Part shown: positions 56,628 through 64,000 of the stretch, piece after piece
Layout: every line of letters starts with the position of its first letter
Numbering within the stretch: position 1 is the first letter of the stretch
NCBI GenBank assembly: GCA_963769435.1
Contig: CAVYLN010000002.1
Span: forward strand, 496,001-560,000
Reading direction: 5' to 3'
Source of the DNA: JADKAV01 sp963769435
Lineage (GTDB): Bacteria > Actinomycetota > Actinomycetes > S36-B12 > UBA10799
Length of the DNA stretch: 64,000 nucleotides
Notes under the pieces: model-generated
Told to the model about the DNA's origin: nothing
Databases searched by the model: none
The model's input: only the letters and a program-made list of their open reading frames with translations
Position numbers and translations under genes: made by a program

Positions 56628-57602
56628 CTACGACAGCGCGGACATTGCCTTCCACTGCTTCCAGGGGTAGTTCCAGTACGAACCCGGAGTCCCGTTCCAC
56701 GTCTCCATCCGGCGGCCGGTGTTCGTCGTCACGGTGACATCACCGGGCTTCACATGGTTGTAGAACCACTTGGCTGGGCCGACGTTGAGGTTGGTGCACC
56801 CGTGCGATCCGTTCCAGTAGCCGATCCGCGAGGCGGCCCAGGGTGCGCCGTGCACGAACTCTCCGGACGGTGTGATCCGCACGGCGTAGGGGACCTGGAG
56901 GTCGTAGTACTCGTCGGTCAGTCCCAGCTGGTCACTGGTCATGCGCTGCCAGCGGTACTTCTCCCCGGTGATGATCTTCACGCCGGAGCGGGTGGAGAAA
57001 CCCGGCTTGCCGAGGCTCACCCCGAAGACCTTCACCAGCCTGCCGTTGCGGAACACCCGCATCTGGTGGGCGTTGGAGTCGATCCGCGCGATGAACGACC
57101 GGGCGGTACGGAAACTGTCGGTCCGGTCGGTGGTCTTCCCGCCGATCCACTTCGTGCTGGCGTCGGAGTTCAACGGGACCTTGCGCAGATCGAGCTGCAC
57201 GTCGATGCGGGCCTTGCCGGGCCAGAAGTCCTTGGGGCGATACACCGCGGTCGTGCTGTTCATCCACGCCCAGGAGCCCGGCGGCAGTGCGGCGTTGGAG
57301 GTGACGGTCATGGCCGCCTCGGCCTTCGCCTTGAAACGCACGGGTGCCGAGAAGGTGGCGGTCACGAGTTGCCCGACACCGACCCTGCCACCTGAGGGGC
57401 TGATGCTGACTCGCACCCTTTCGATGGTCTTGCGGGGTTTGCGCGGCTTCTTGACCTTGGTCTTCGTCGGCGACGGCGTAGGAGCCGGACTGGCAGTGTC
57501 GACCGGTTCCGGGGTGGTTTCGGCGAGAGCGGGCGGCGCAGCCACGAGCAGGCCACCAACGACGGCGACCGCGCCCAGCGGGGCTAGATGACGAAGACTC
57601 AC
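56628..57602 (-). CDS. L,D-transpeptidase (YkuD) with Ig-like domain
   Basis: 324 residues. Signal peptide (1-29), a Pro/Thr/Lys linker (30-62), a Big-type domain (about 65-155), then the YkuD domain with FVHGAPW (His251) and GSHGCTNL (His267, Cys269 nucleophile). It makes 3-3 crosslinks in peptidoglycan, as LdtMt2-type enzymes do. GTG 57602 follows GGAGG. A very aromatic tail (WNGTPGSYWNYPWKQW) closes the domain. Confidence 0.93.
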   Translation of the reverse strand: MSLRHLAPLGAVAVVGGLLVAAPPALAETTPEPVDTASPAPTPSPTKTKVKKPRKPRKTIERVRVSISPSGGRVGVGQLVTATFSAPVRFKAKAEAAMTVTSNAALPPGSWAWMNSTTAVYRPKDFWPGKARIDVQLDLRKVPLNSDASTKWIGGKTTDRTDSFRTARSFIARIDSNAHQMRVFRNGRLVKVFGVSLGKPGFSTRSGVKIITGEKYRWQRMTSDQLGLTDEYYDLQVPYAVRITPSGEFVHGAPWAASRIGYWNGSHGCTNLNVGPAKWFYNHVKPGDVTVTTNTGRRMETWNGTPGSYWNYPWKQWKAMSALS

Positions 57603-57640
57603 ACCTCCAGTGTGCGGCATACCCCCGACATGTCCGTCGA

Positions 57641-58551
57641 TCAGGGCGCGACCTTGCGAGCCACGGCGCGCTCGCCCTTCAGGTAGACACGCCATGCGTG
57701 GTAGGTCTTCGTGTAGCGGTTGCGGGCGTAGATCAGCGATCCCTTGCGCAACTGGCGCACCTTGACCCGCGCCGGAATCGACTGCTCCGCCAGCGTCCGG
57801 ACTGCGGCATCGATGGCGTCCACCGTGGGCGTGGAGGCGTTCACTGTCGCAGCGGCCGACCTGGCAATCGTGCGCAGGGTCGCCCGCAGGGACGCCGCCG
57901 CAGCCGCCTTGCGCCAGGCCGCGTAGGGGACGACCCGGACCGGAAGATCGACCGTTTGCGGACCGTACGTCCACGAACGCTGACCACCTGCGTCCTGCCC
58001 AGGCCGTGACCCGGCCGACGTCATCGAGGCTGACGGTGGTGGCATCCCCGGTCGCGGCGTCGACGAACTGCCACGTCGGTCCGACGCGGGTGGCGACCAC
58101 CTGATTCGGGATGACCCGGGTGCAGTCCTCCCCGAGTTGCACAGCTTCGTCGCGGGCCTGGTCGAATGTGGTCGCGAGCCCGGAGGCGGGCGATTCCAGG
58201 ACGCCCGACCTGAACCAGTGGCTCGCGGAGCGCCGCTTGAGGTACCGCAGGGCGGCGCGTTCCTGCTTGGGACTCAGGCCCGTCTCGGACAGCGGTCCGT
58301 AGGTGCCGGTCGCCGCGTCGAGCACGCGGGTGCGCCCGGACCACAAGACCTCGAGGCGGTCGGCCGACATCACGGCGCGGGATCCGTCGGAAGCCTGTGC
58401 CACACCCCCTGCCGCCAGTCGCCTGCCGTGATTGGGAGCACGCTGCCCCAATCTCCTGCAGTGCCTCGTCCAAGGGGACCTCGGCGGCCACAGCGGGCGC
58501 GATGCTCACGGCTGTGACCAACGCGGTGACAGCGCCGACGGAGGTGAACAT
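57641..58551 (-). CDS. Secreted protein of unknown function (two frameshifts)
   Basis: About 302 residues after repair. Signal peptide MFTSVGAVTALVTAVSIAPAVA, a beta-rich middle (VMSADRLEVLWSGRTRVLDAATG, QFVDAATGDATTVSLDDVGRVTAW) that looks like two related beta modules, and a basic, Ala-rich helical C-terminus. The +1 shifts are near 58432 (CTCCCAA) and 57995 (CAGGAC). No family recognised. TACCGT six bases before the ATG suggests a leaderless start. Next to a peptidoglycan transpeptidase, an envelope role is possible. Confidence 0.65.
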
Positions 58552-58572
58552 GTGGACACGGTACCCGCGCGA

Positions 58573-59427
58573 TCACCGACGCAGTTGCGTGATCTCCACA
58601 TCCACTCCGAGCCCCTGACTCGCCCCGCCGGCATAGATGCCTTTCAGCGGAGGGACGTCGGCGTAGTCGCGGCCCCTGGCCACCAGCACGTGCGCAGCTC
58701 CCACCGTGCGGTCGTTGGTGGGATCCAGACCCTCCCAGCCGCCGTTCCACACCTCCACCCAGGCGTGGGATTCACCACGTACCGTCTCGCCCAGGGCATC
58801 CTCCTCGACGTGCAGGTAACCGGACACGTAGCGGGCGGGGATACCTGCCGAGCGCAGCAGGGAGAGCATGGCGTGGGTGAAGTCCTGACACACACCACTA
58901 CCGGCGGCCCAGGCCTGGCTGGCGGTGGTGGACACGTCGGTGGACCCCGACGCGTACGACATCCGGTCCCGGACCATCTCGTCGCACAATCGGACCGCAT
59001 CGCCGGGCGTGGCCTGCCTGCGCAACTCGTCCACGAGATCCGCGCGGCTGGGATCCTCCCGGGCGTCGTCGACGTACGAACTCGTGACGAGGTACTCGCA
59101 CCAGCGGTCGAGCACCTTCTCGTCGGCCAACGCCTCCCACGTGGCGCCCGGTGCCTGCTGGTATCGGCCGGCCGTGTCCACGGTGCTGGTGGCGATCACC
59201 TCAAGCACATCGTGCGGTTCATGGGTGTCGAAGGACTCGACCTTCGCACCCCAGTAGTCGGTGTACACCAGGACGGCAGCACGTGGCTCCACCCTGAGTT
59301 CGTGGGAGATGAGCACCTGCCCGTCGTCGTCGACCGGGGTCATCCGGACCTCGTTGAACGATGAGACGACCGGCGATGCGTAGCGGTAGCCGGTGCGGTG
59401 CTGGATGCGGAGTCGGCGCCCGGGCAT
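58573..59427 (-). CDS. Transglutaminase-like cysteine protease domain protein
   Basis: 284 residues: an N-terminal beta domain (RLRIQHRTGYRYASPVVSSFNEVRM) typical of bacterial transglutaminase-like proteins, then the core with triad Cys (GVCQDFTHAM), His (ESHAWVEVW) and Asp (LDPTND). Its ATG shares a base with the Alpha-E stop (TGATG). Forms a three-gene unit with Alpha-E and circularly permuted ATP-grasp genes, which widely co-occur; a peptide-modification or ligation role is assumed. Confidence 0.92.
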   Translation of the reverse strand: MPGRRLRIQHRTGYRYASPVVSSFNEVRMTPVDDDGQVLISHELRVEPRAAVLVYTDYWGAKVESFDTHEPHDVLEVIATSTVDTAGRYQQAPGATWEALADEKVLDRWCEYLVTSSYVDDAREDPSRADLVDELRRQATPGDAVRLCDEMVRDRMSYASGSTDVSTTASQAWAAGSGVCQDFTHAMLSLLRSAGIPARYVSGYLHVEEDALGETVRGESHAWVEVWNGGWEGLDPTNDRTVGAAHVLVARGRDYADVPPLKGIYAGGASQGLGVDVEITQLRR

Positions 59428-60332
59428 CAGTTGCTCCACACGATCGTGCCGACGGGCCGGAAGAAGGCCGCCGCCACGACGTCCGAGGCGCGGGCGGTCG
59501 ACTGCTGCACCAACTCGATCAGCGAGTCGACCTCGTCCGGCGAAGGATGAACCGCATACTCCAGTTGCGACCGGAGCAGGCCGACCTCCCGCAGCAGATC
59601 CCCACCGTCACTGGCACCCCGAGCCGCCAGACCCCGCACGGCGTCCTCGGCGTTCGAGGCGCTGCGGCGCATGGAACGTGGGAAGTCCCCGTCGAGAAGC
59701 AGGAACTTCCTGGCCTCGTCGCCGGTCATGGGGTGTTGCGTGCGCAGGAAGGCGTTGAGTGCCGCCGCCGCCCGCAGAGTCGCCACCGGTCCACCTTCCG
59801 GCCAGAGTTGGTCGTGCCGCACCGCGAGCACCCTCGCCATCATGTCGAGGCGTTCCAGCGATCTGCCGAGCGACAGGAACAGGTATCCCTCGTCACGGGG
59901 CACAGTCCAGTCGACCTGCCCGACGACGACGGCCAGCCGTTCTACGACGCGGTACAACGCGTACGCGGGGCTGGTGGCCACGATCGGTCCGCTGATCCCG
60001 GCGAGGTGCGCCGCATTCAGGGCCTCGAACACGTCCGCGGACAAAGACTCGCGGACTCCGCGGGCGTTCTCGCGAGCCATCGTGATCGAGCCGCTGATCG
60101 TGGCGGGGTCCGAGGAGTTGCCCACGACCGCCGAGACCAGATCGGCCGGGGACTGCGCCGACTGCGGCGGCAGCGACAGTCCGTCCAGAAGCACCGCGGC
60201 GGCGAGTTCCTCGGGCACCGTCCGCTCCTCCACCATCAACTGGTGGTGTTCGGCCAGCAGTCTCGCCGTGGCTTCCGCCCGCTCCAGGTAGCGGCCGATC
60301 CAGAAGTATGATTCGGCGATTCGGCTCAGCAC
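59427..60332 (-). CDS. Alpha-E domain protein
   Basis: 301 residues, almost all helical. The opening LSRIAESYFWIGRYLERAEATARLL is diagnostic of the Alpha-E family, with a similar LFLSLGRSLERLDMMARVL repeat near residue 150. It has no known catalytic residues and likely works with the ATP-grasp partner. GTG start overlaps the upstream stop by seven bases. Confidence 0.92.
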   Translation of the reverse strand: MLSRIAESYFWIGRYLERAEATARLLAEHHQLMVEERTVPEELAAAVLLDGLSLPPQSAQSPADLVSAVVGNSSDPATISGSITMARENARGVRESLSADVFEALNAAHLAGISGPIVATSPAYALYRVVERLAVVVGQVDWTVPRDEGYLFLSLGRSLERLDMMARVLAVRHDQLWPEGGPVATLRAAAALNAFLRTQHPMTGDEARKFLLLDGDFPRSMRRSASNAEDAVRGLAARGASDGGDLLREVGLLRSQLEYAVHPSPDEVDSLIELVQQSTARASDVVAAAFFRPVGTIVWSN

Positions 60333-61919
60333 GGCGCCTCCCCCGTCGACAGGGACTGCTGTTGCTGCTGGTTCTCCTGTTGGCGCATGCGCTCGTCGTG
60401 TGTGGTGGGCGAATGCACGCGGGCGGGCACCGCGGCGAGTACCCGCGTGAGCCGCGGGGTCGGGCGCTCCGGCGGTGTGTACTGCGCACCCTGCTCGTGA
60501 TCGGCGACGACCCAGGTGTCCTTGGACCCACCTCCTTGGCTGCTGTTCACGACCAGCGAGCCCTCCGGCAGCGCAACCCGGGTCAGGCCGCCGGGCAGGA
60601 CGTAGATGTTGTCACCGTCGTTGACCGCGAAGGGTCGTAGGTCGACATGTCGCGGAGCGAGGTCCCCTCCATCGACAAGCGTGGGACAGGTCGACAGACG
60701 GACGATGCGCTGCGCGATCCAGCTGCGGGGGTCGGCGTTCACCTGGGCTGCGAGCACGGACAGTTCCTGCTCGGAGGCCTGGTCGCCGACGACGAGGCCG
60801 TACCCGCCGGAGCCGTCGACCGGTTTGAGCACCATCCGGTCGAGGTTGCCGAGGACGAACTCCCGCTGTTCGCCGGTCCTGCAGGTCGTAGGTGTCGATG
60901 TTCGGCAGGATGGCCCGCTCGCCGAGGTAGTACTCGATGAGGGCCGGCACGTAGGGGTAGATGGCCTTGTCGTCGGCGACACCGTTGCCGACCGCGTTGG
61001 CCACCGTCACCCGGCCCGCTCTCGCCGCGTTCAGCAGGCCGGGCACGCCGAGCACGGAGTCCGGGCGGAAGTGGACGGGGTCGAGGTAGTCGTCGTCGAT
61101 GCGCCGGTAGAGCACGTGGACCGGCTTGGGACCACGGACGGTACGCATCCACACCTGGTCGTCGCGGCAGTAGAGGTCACGGCCCTCGACGAGTTCCACG
61201 CCCATCCTGCGGGCGAGGAAGGCGTGCTCGAAGTGCGCCGAGTTGTGGACACCGGGTGTGAGAACGGCGACCTGCGGATCCGCCACTCCGGCCGGTGCCG
61301 CGGCGAGCAGGGCGTCCATGAGCCGTTCCGGGTATTCGGTGACGGGTTGCACCCGCTGGTCGCTGAACAGTTCGGGGAGCACGTGCGCGAGCGCCCGTCG
61401 GTTCTCCAGCACGTAGGACACACCCGACGGGCACCGCAGGTTGTCCTCGAGAACGGCGAACACACCCTGCTCGTCGCGGATGAGGTCGATGCCGGCGACG
61501 TGGATGCGCACTCCGTTGGGCGGTTCGATCCCCCAGGCCGCCCGGTGGAAGTGACTGGAACTGGCGATGAGGCGGCGCGGCACGATCTCGTCGTCGAGCA
61601 CACGCTGGGCACCGTAGATGTCGGCCAGGAACATCTCGAGGGCGCGGATCCGCTGAGCCACCCCCTGTTCGATGACCCGCCATTCGGCGGCACTCAGCAG
61701 GCGCGGCACGAGGTCCAACGGGAGCGGCCGTTCCTTGCCGGCCAGGCTGAACGTGATGCCCTGCCGGTTGAAGTAGGCGTCGATGAGACGCCCGCGTTCG
61801 GCGAGCCCCTCCTCGCCGAGCCCGACGAGGACCGTCTTCAGTGCCTCGACCGCGTCGATGTCCGCGAGGTCGCCATCCATCTCCTGATAGGGCGGAAGGA
61901 TCGAATCGATTCCGGGCAC
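60326..61919 (-). CDS. Circularly permuted ATP-grasp protein (one frameshift)
   Basis: About 530 residues after repair. Family motifs (CP_ATPgrasp, formerly DUF404/407): RRLIASSSHFHRAAWG, VLEDNLRCPSGVSYVLENR, LYRRIDDDYLDP, ANAVGNGVADDKAIYPYVP and LKPVDGSGGYGLVVG. Probably forms an amide bond on a peptide or small molecule together with Alpha-E and transglutaminase partners. The +1 shift is near 60882 (ACCGGCGAA). The C-terminus is Gln-rich. GTG 61919 is preferred to avoid overlap with the upstream gene. Confidence 0.92.
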
Positions 61920-61947
61920 GGGCTCATCCTGCCACCTGTGAGCCGGG

Positions 61948-62571
61948 TCAGCGCGGTCCACTGCCTTTCCGTAACAGCGCGGAAACACACCCCTGTGCCT
62001 GCTGTTCGCGATCAGCACCTTCGATGATGTCCGCCTGCGGGAGAAGTGAGCGGTAGTGCGCGAACGCCCGCCGGCGACCACCCGGGTCGTCGCGCACCCC
62101 GTCGGCCTGCCACGGAAGGTCCGGTGAGAGCAACAACACACGGTCGTAGGTGTCCGACTGCGCCGCCGCCAGCAACTCCTCGGTGACCTCCGACGATCCG
62201 GCGTCATAGCCGGGCCGTGCCGCCATTGCACACATGTGCCACACGAGTGGCGTCATCGCTGTGCCATCGAGCAGTAGCACTCCCGGCTCCTGCGAGGCCC
62301 GCATCACGACGTTCGCGGCCGCCTCGGCCCCACGGTGCATACGCGAGGTCGCCACCTGCTCGCGATAGCTCCACGGGTGTCCGGGCGGCAGACGGCCGGC
62401 GAGTATGCGACCCTGCTCCGCCACGACCGTGGCGGGCACGCCGAGACTATGAAGCCACCCGGCGAGGGCTGTGACCAGGGTCGTCTTCCCGCTGGATTCC
62501 GGACCGACGACCGCGACGCGCCAGGGGTCAGGCAACCGACTGGTCGTCGGGCGTCGGAGTCGGCGCCTCAT
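61948..62571 (-). CDS. NadR-like P-loop ATPase/kinase
   Basis: 207 residues. Walker A is VVGPESSGKTTLVTALAG at about residue 22; DTYDRVLLLSPDLPWQADGVRDDP is the typical NadR kinase-domain segment. In NadR this domain phosphorylates nicotinamide riboside. There is no nucleotidylyltransferase domain here, so a kinase-only role is inferred. The start is uncertain because the N-terminus overlaps the following Ala-rich gene by 44 bp; a start near residue 17 would remove the overlap. Confidence 0.8.
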   Translation of the reverse strand: MRRRLRRPTTSRLPDPWRVAVVGPESSGKTTLVTALAGWLHSLGVPATVVAEQGRILAGRLPPGHPWSYREQVATSRMHRGAEAAANVVMRASQEPGVLLLDGTAMTPLVWHMCAMAARPGYDAGSSEVTEELLAAAQSDTYDRVLLLSPDLPWQADGVRDDPGGRRRAFAHYRSLLPQADIIEGADREQQAQGCVSALLRKGSGPR

Positions 62572-63220
62572 CCGAGGTCGGGGTCGCGGCCTCGTCGGGC
62601 GTCTGTACCTCGGCGGCCTCAGCGCCGCTCTTGGCGGCGCGCTTGGCCGGGGGCTTGCGCCGCTTCTTCGCCGCGGGCTTCCGTTGCGGCTTCGGCGGAG
62701 TCTGCTGCTCCTCGACGGCGACCTGCTCGGAGACTGCTACCTGCTGCGCATCGTCCTGCTCCGCGATCTCGTCAGCGGCCTCCTGGACCTGCTCTGCGGC
62801 CTCGTACGCGGCCTCGGAGGCCGACAGTGCCGCCTTGTCCGCTGCCTCGGATGCCGCGGCTGAAGCCTGTCCCGCCCGGTCGGCGAGGTCGGCTGCGGCA
62901 TCAGCGGTGGTTCGGGCGACGGCGTCCACGGCCTTGGTCGCTTTGCGTGCGGCGGCCTCCGCGGTCACCCCCGCGGTCGCTGCGGCATCCGCGGTGGCAT
63001 CGGCGACCTCGGACGCGGACTCCGCGGCCTTGTCGGCGACGTCCGCGACGGTGGCTGCTGCCGTGGCGGCTGTGCGCGTCACTCCCTCGGCGAGTTCGTC
63101 GGCGACGACGGCCGCCCTACGCACCCATTCCTCGCGGCGGGCGGTCTCCCGGCGTCTGCTCCACACGACTCCCGCCGCCACTGAACCCACGGCCACTCCG
63201 ACCGCCACCAACCGACGCAT
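62528..63220 (-). CDS. Ala-rich coiled-coil membrane-anchored protein
   Basis: 230 residues. One N-terminal membrane helix (about 3-18), then about 120 residues of Ala/Asp/Glu-rich heptad-like helix (repeats of AxxAADAA type), a basic segment with KKRRKPPAKRAAK near 190, and a Pro/Thr/Asp tail. It is of low complexity and no family is recognised. GGAGG lies before ATG 63220. A role in envelope organisation or DNA/membrane contact is conceivable, unsupported. Confidence 0.65.
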   Translation of the reverse strand: MRRLVAVGVAVGSVAAGVVWSRRRETARREEWVRRAAVVADELAEGVTRTAATAAATVADVADKAAESASEVADATADAAATAGVTAEAAARKATKAVDAVARTTADAAADLADRAGQASAAASEAADKAALSASEAAYEAAEQVQEAADEIAEQDDAQQVAVSEQVAVEEQQTPPKPQRKPAAKKRRKPPAKRAAKSGAEAAEVQTPDEAATPTSDEAPTPTPDDQSVA

Positions 63221-63337
63221 GAGCATCCTCCTGTTGAAGTCCTACTCCTGCCACCCTGCCATGAGTCGGCGGCGTCTGACAGACAGACCTCAGGATTCTT
63301 GACGGAACCGCACCGGACGACACCGCGTCGTACTTCC

Positions 63338-63604
63338 ATGCGAGTCGTCGACTACCTGCAGGAACCCGGGTCCCCGGCCGTTTCCGGCCGATTGCGCTTC
63401 TCCATCACAGCAGCACGGTGCGGCGAACAGTTCCGGGTGATGGTGCTCGACGGATCCGGGAGGGTCCGGCACCGCATCCGAATCCCGTCCGAGGGTTCGC
63501 GCACGCCGGTACGCCTTACGGGGTTCCCGCGCGGCGAGGTCTTCCTCGTGTGCGCATTCGCTGAGGACGAGCTGGTCTGGTCGGCGCCCGTCCTGGCGGG
63601 CTGA
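63338..63604 (+). CDS. Hypothetical protein
   Basis: 88 residues from ATG 63338 (or about 101 from TTG 63299). Predominantly beta: RLRFSITAARCGEQFRVMVLDGSGRVRHRI and GEVFLVCAFAEDELVW. No signal peptide or recognised domain. No clear ribosome binding site. Codon usage (G/C at third positions) is coding-like, but confidence is modest. Confidence 0.45.
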   Translation: MRVVDYLQEPGSPAVSGRLRFSITAARCGEQFRVMVLDGSGRVRHRIRIPSEGSRTPVRLTGFPRGEVFLVCAFAEDELVWSAPVLAG

Positions 63605-63668
63605 CCCAGCTGCTCGGCGCAGAGGCGGGGTCCGCGCCGGGGTCGAACGGGGTGCGTAATGTCGGCCC

Positions 63669-64000
63669 ATGGGCAACTTCGAAGTGATCGCGCTGCGAAC
63701 AACTGACCGCCTTCATCCCGAGGTCTACCGGGAAGTCGGATCGGTGGTCGGTTCCTACATCACCGAGCCCGCGTCCACACCGTTCACCATGGCGCTCAAA
63801 GACGCCCTGGCCGAACCGCTGGAACCGTCACAGATCCTGAACACCGCGATCGGTTTCGCCAACGCCGTCGCACTGGTGGCGATCTCGGTGACCCAGGACG
63901 AGCAGGCCGCGGCGCGTGTGGTCCGCGAGACGCTGCGTATGGGCGATGAAACGGCCGATCCCGCGGCGGAGGCCCTCATCCTGCGCATCCTGGAACCCAT
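63669..64000 (+). CDS. Hypothetical protein, 3' end outside window
   Basis: An open frame of 110 codons running off the right edge, beginning MGNFEVIALRTTDRLHPEVY. TAATGT lies six bases before the ATG, the leaderless spacing seen elsewhere here, supporting this strand over the overlapping minus-strand frame. Helical, acidic, no motif recognised. Confidence 0.55.
   Translation, partial: MGNFEVIALRTTDRLHPEVYREVGSVVGSYITEPASTPFTMALKDALAEPLEPSQILNTAIGFANAVALVAISVTQDEQAAARVVRETLRMGDETADPAAEALILRILEP

Noticed and set aside
528..61919. Programmed +1 ribosomal frameshifting as a general mechanism
   Set aside because: The sites share no slippery heptamer, stop codon context or downstream structure, and hit housekeeping genes at unrelated positions. 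Consensus error explains them better.
63755..64000. An 81-codon minus-strand frame at the right edge
   Set aside because: The opposite strand has a longer open frame from 63669 with a TAATGT box at leaderless spacing; the minus frame is Ser/Arg-rich shadow sequence.

Overview
The window is a stretch of high-G+C chromosome (about two thirds G+C by eye) from an actinomycete. The evidence is the gene content and order (rsmD-recG-DAK2-rpmB-thiL-Lrp-DUF3515-ddl-gpsA-plsC-cofC-HU-leuDC-IclR-tRNA-gltX, then the cimA/ilvE/leuB/leuA/serA/ilvCNB/ilvD block), an HU protein with a Lys/Ala/Pro tail, and a SigK/RskA pair. From memory of family synteny this order resembles Streptomyces-type and related chromosomes. 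I cannot name a genus. No phage, IS element, CRISPR array or rRNA was seen.

Layout. 1-12.5 kb: housekeeping genes for translation and repair, cell wall, lipid and cofactors, ending in the HU gene. 12.6-15.6 kb: leuC-leuD with a divergent IclR regulator and two tRNAs (Glu-CTC, Gln-CTG). 15.8-18.9 kb: a FIST sensor overlapping a PAS-GGDEF-EAL protein. 18.9-22.2 kb: gltX, an FAH-family hydrolase and a B12-binding protein with a CarH-like W-x9-EH signature. 22.2-26.2 kb: cimA, ilvE, leuB. 26.3-31.5 kb: a membrane protein and a polyamine/GABA-type cluster (NIL protein, glutamine-synthetase-like ligase, aldehyde dehydrogenase, SDR, PuuD-like hydrolase). 31.6-39.2 kb: leuA, a secreted subtilase, an SDR, glutamate decarboxylase, serA. 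39.2-45.2 kb: fructosamine kinase, TMEM175-like channel, ilvC, Ca2+/H+ antiporter, ilvN, ilvB. 45.3-46.5 kb: three 101-bp tandem repeats beside a DUF559-type protein. 46.5-49.6 kb: PII, ilvD, alpha/beta hydrolase. 49.6-64 kb: a 1185-residue secreted orphan, RskA-SigK-DipZ, an L,D-transpeptidase, a secreted orphan, a transglutaminase/Alpha-E/ATP-grasp cluster and small unknowns.

How it works together. Nearly the whole leucine/isoleucine/valine pathway is here. Its control can partly be read from the sequence. leuA, cimA and ilvB are each preceded by a short GTG-started leader peptide rich in Leu, Ile or Val codons. For cimA and ilvB this is followed by a terminator hairpin with a U-run. leuC has a palindrome shared with its divergent IclR regulator. 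Many genes start 6-7 nt after a TANNNT-type -10 box with no ribosome binding site, the leaderless arrangement common in actinobacteria.

Caution on quality. About 30 single-base indels, almost all +1, break about 21 otherwise complete genes, many of them essential. I read these as consensus errors. For broken genes the coordinates span the reconstructed gene, and protein lengths are those after repair of the frame.
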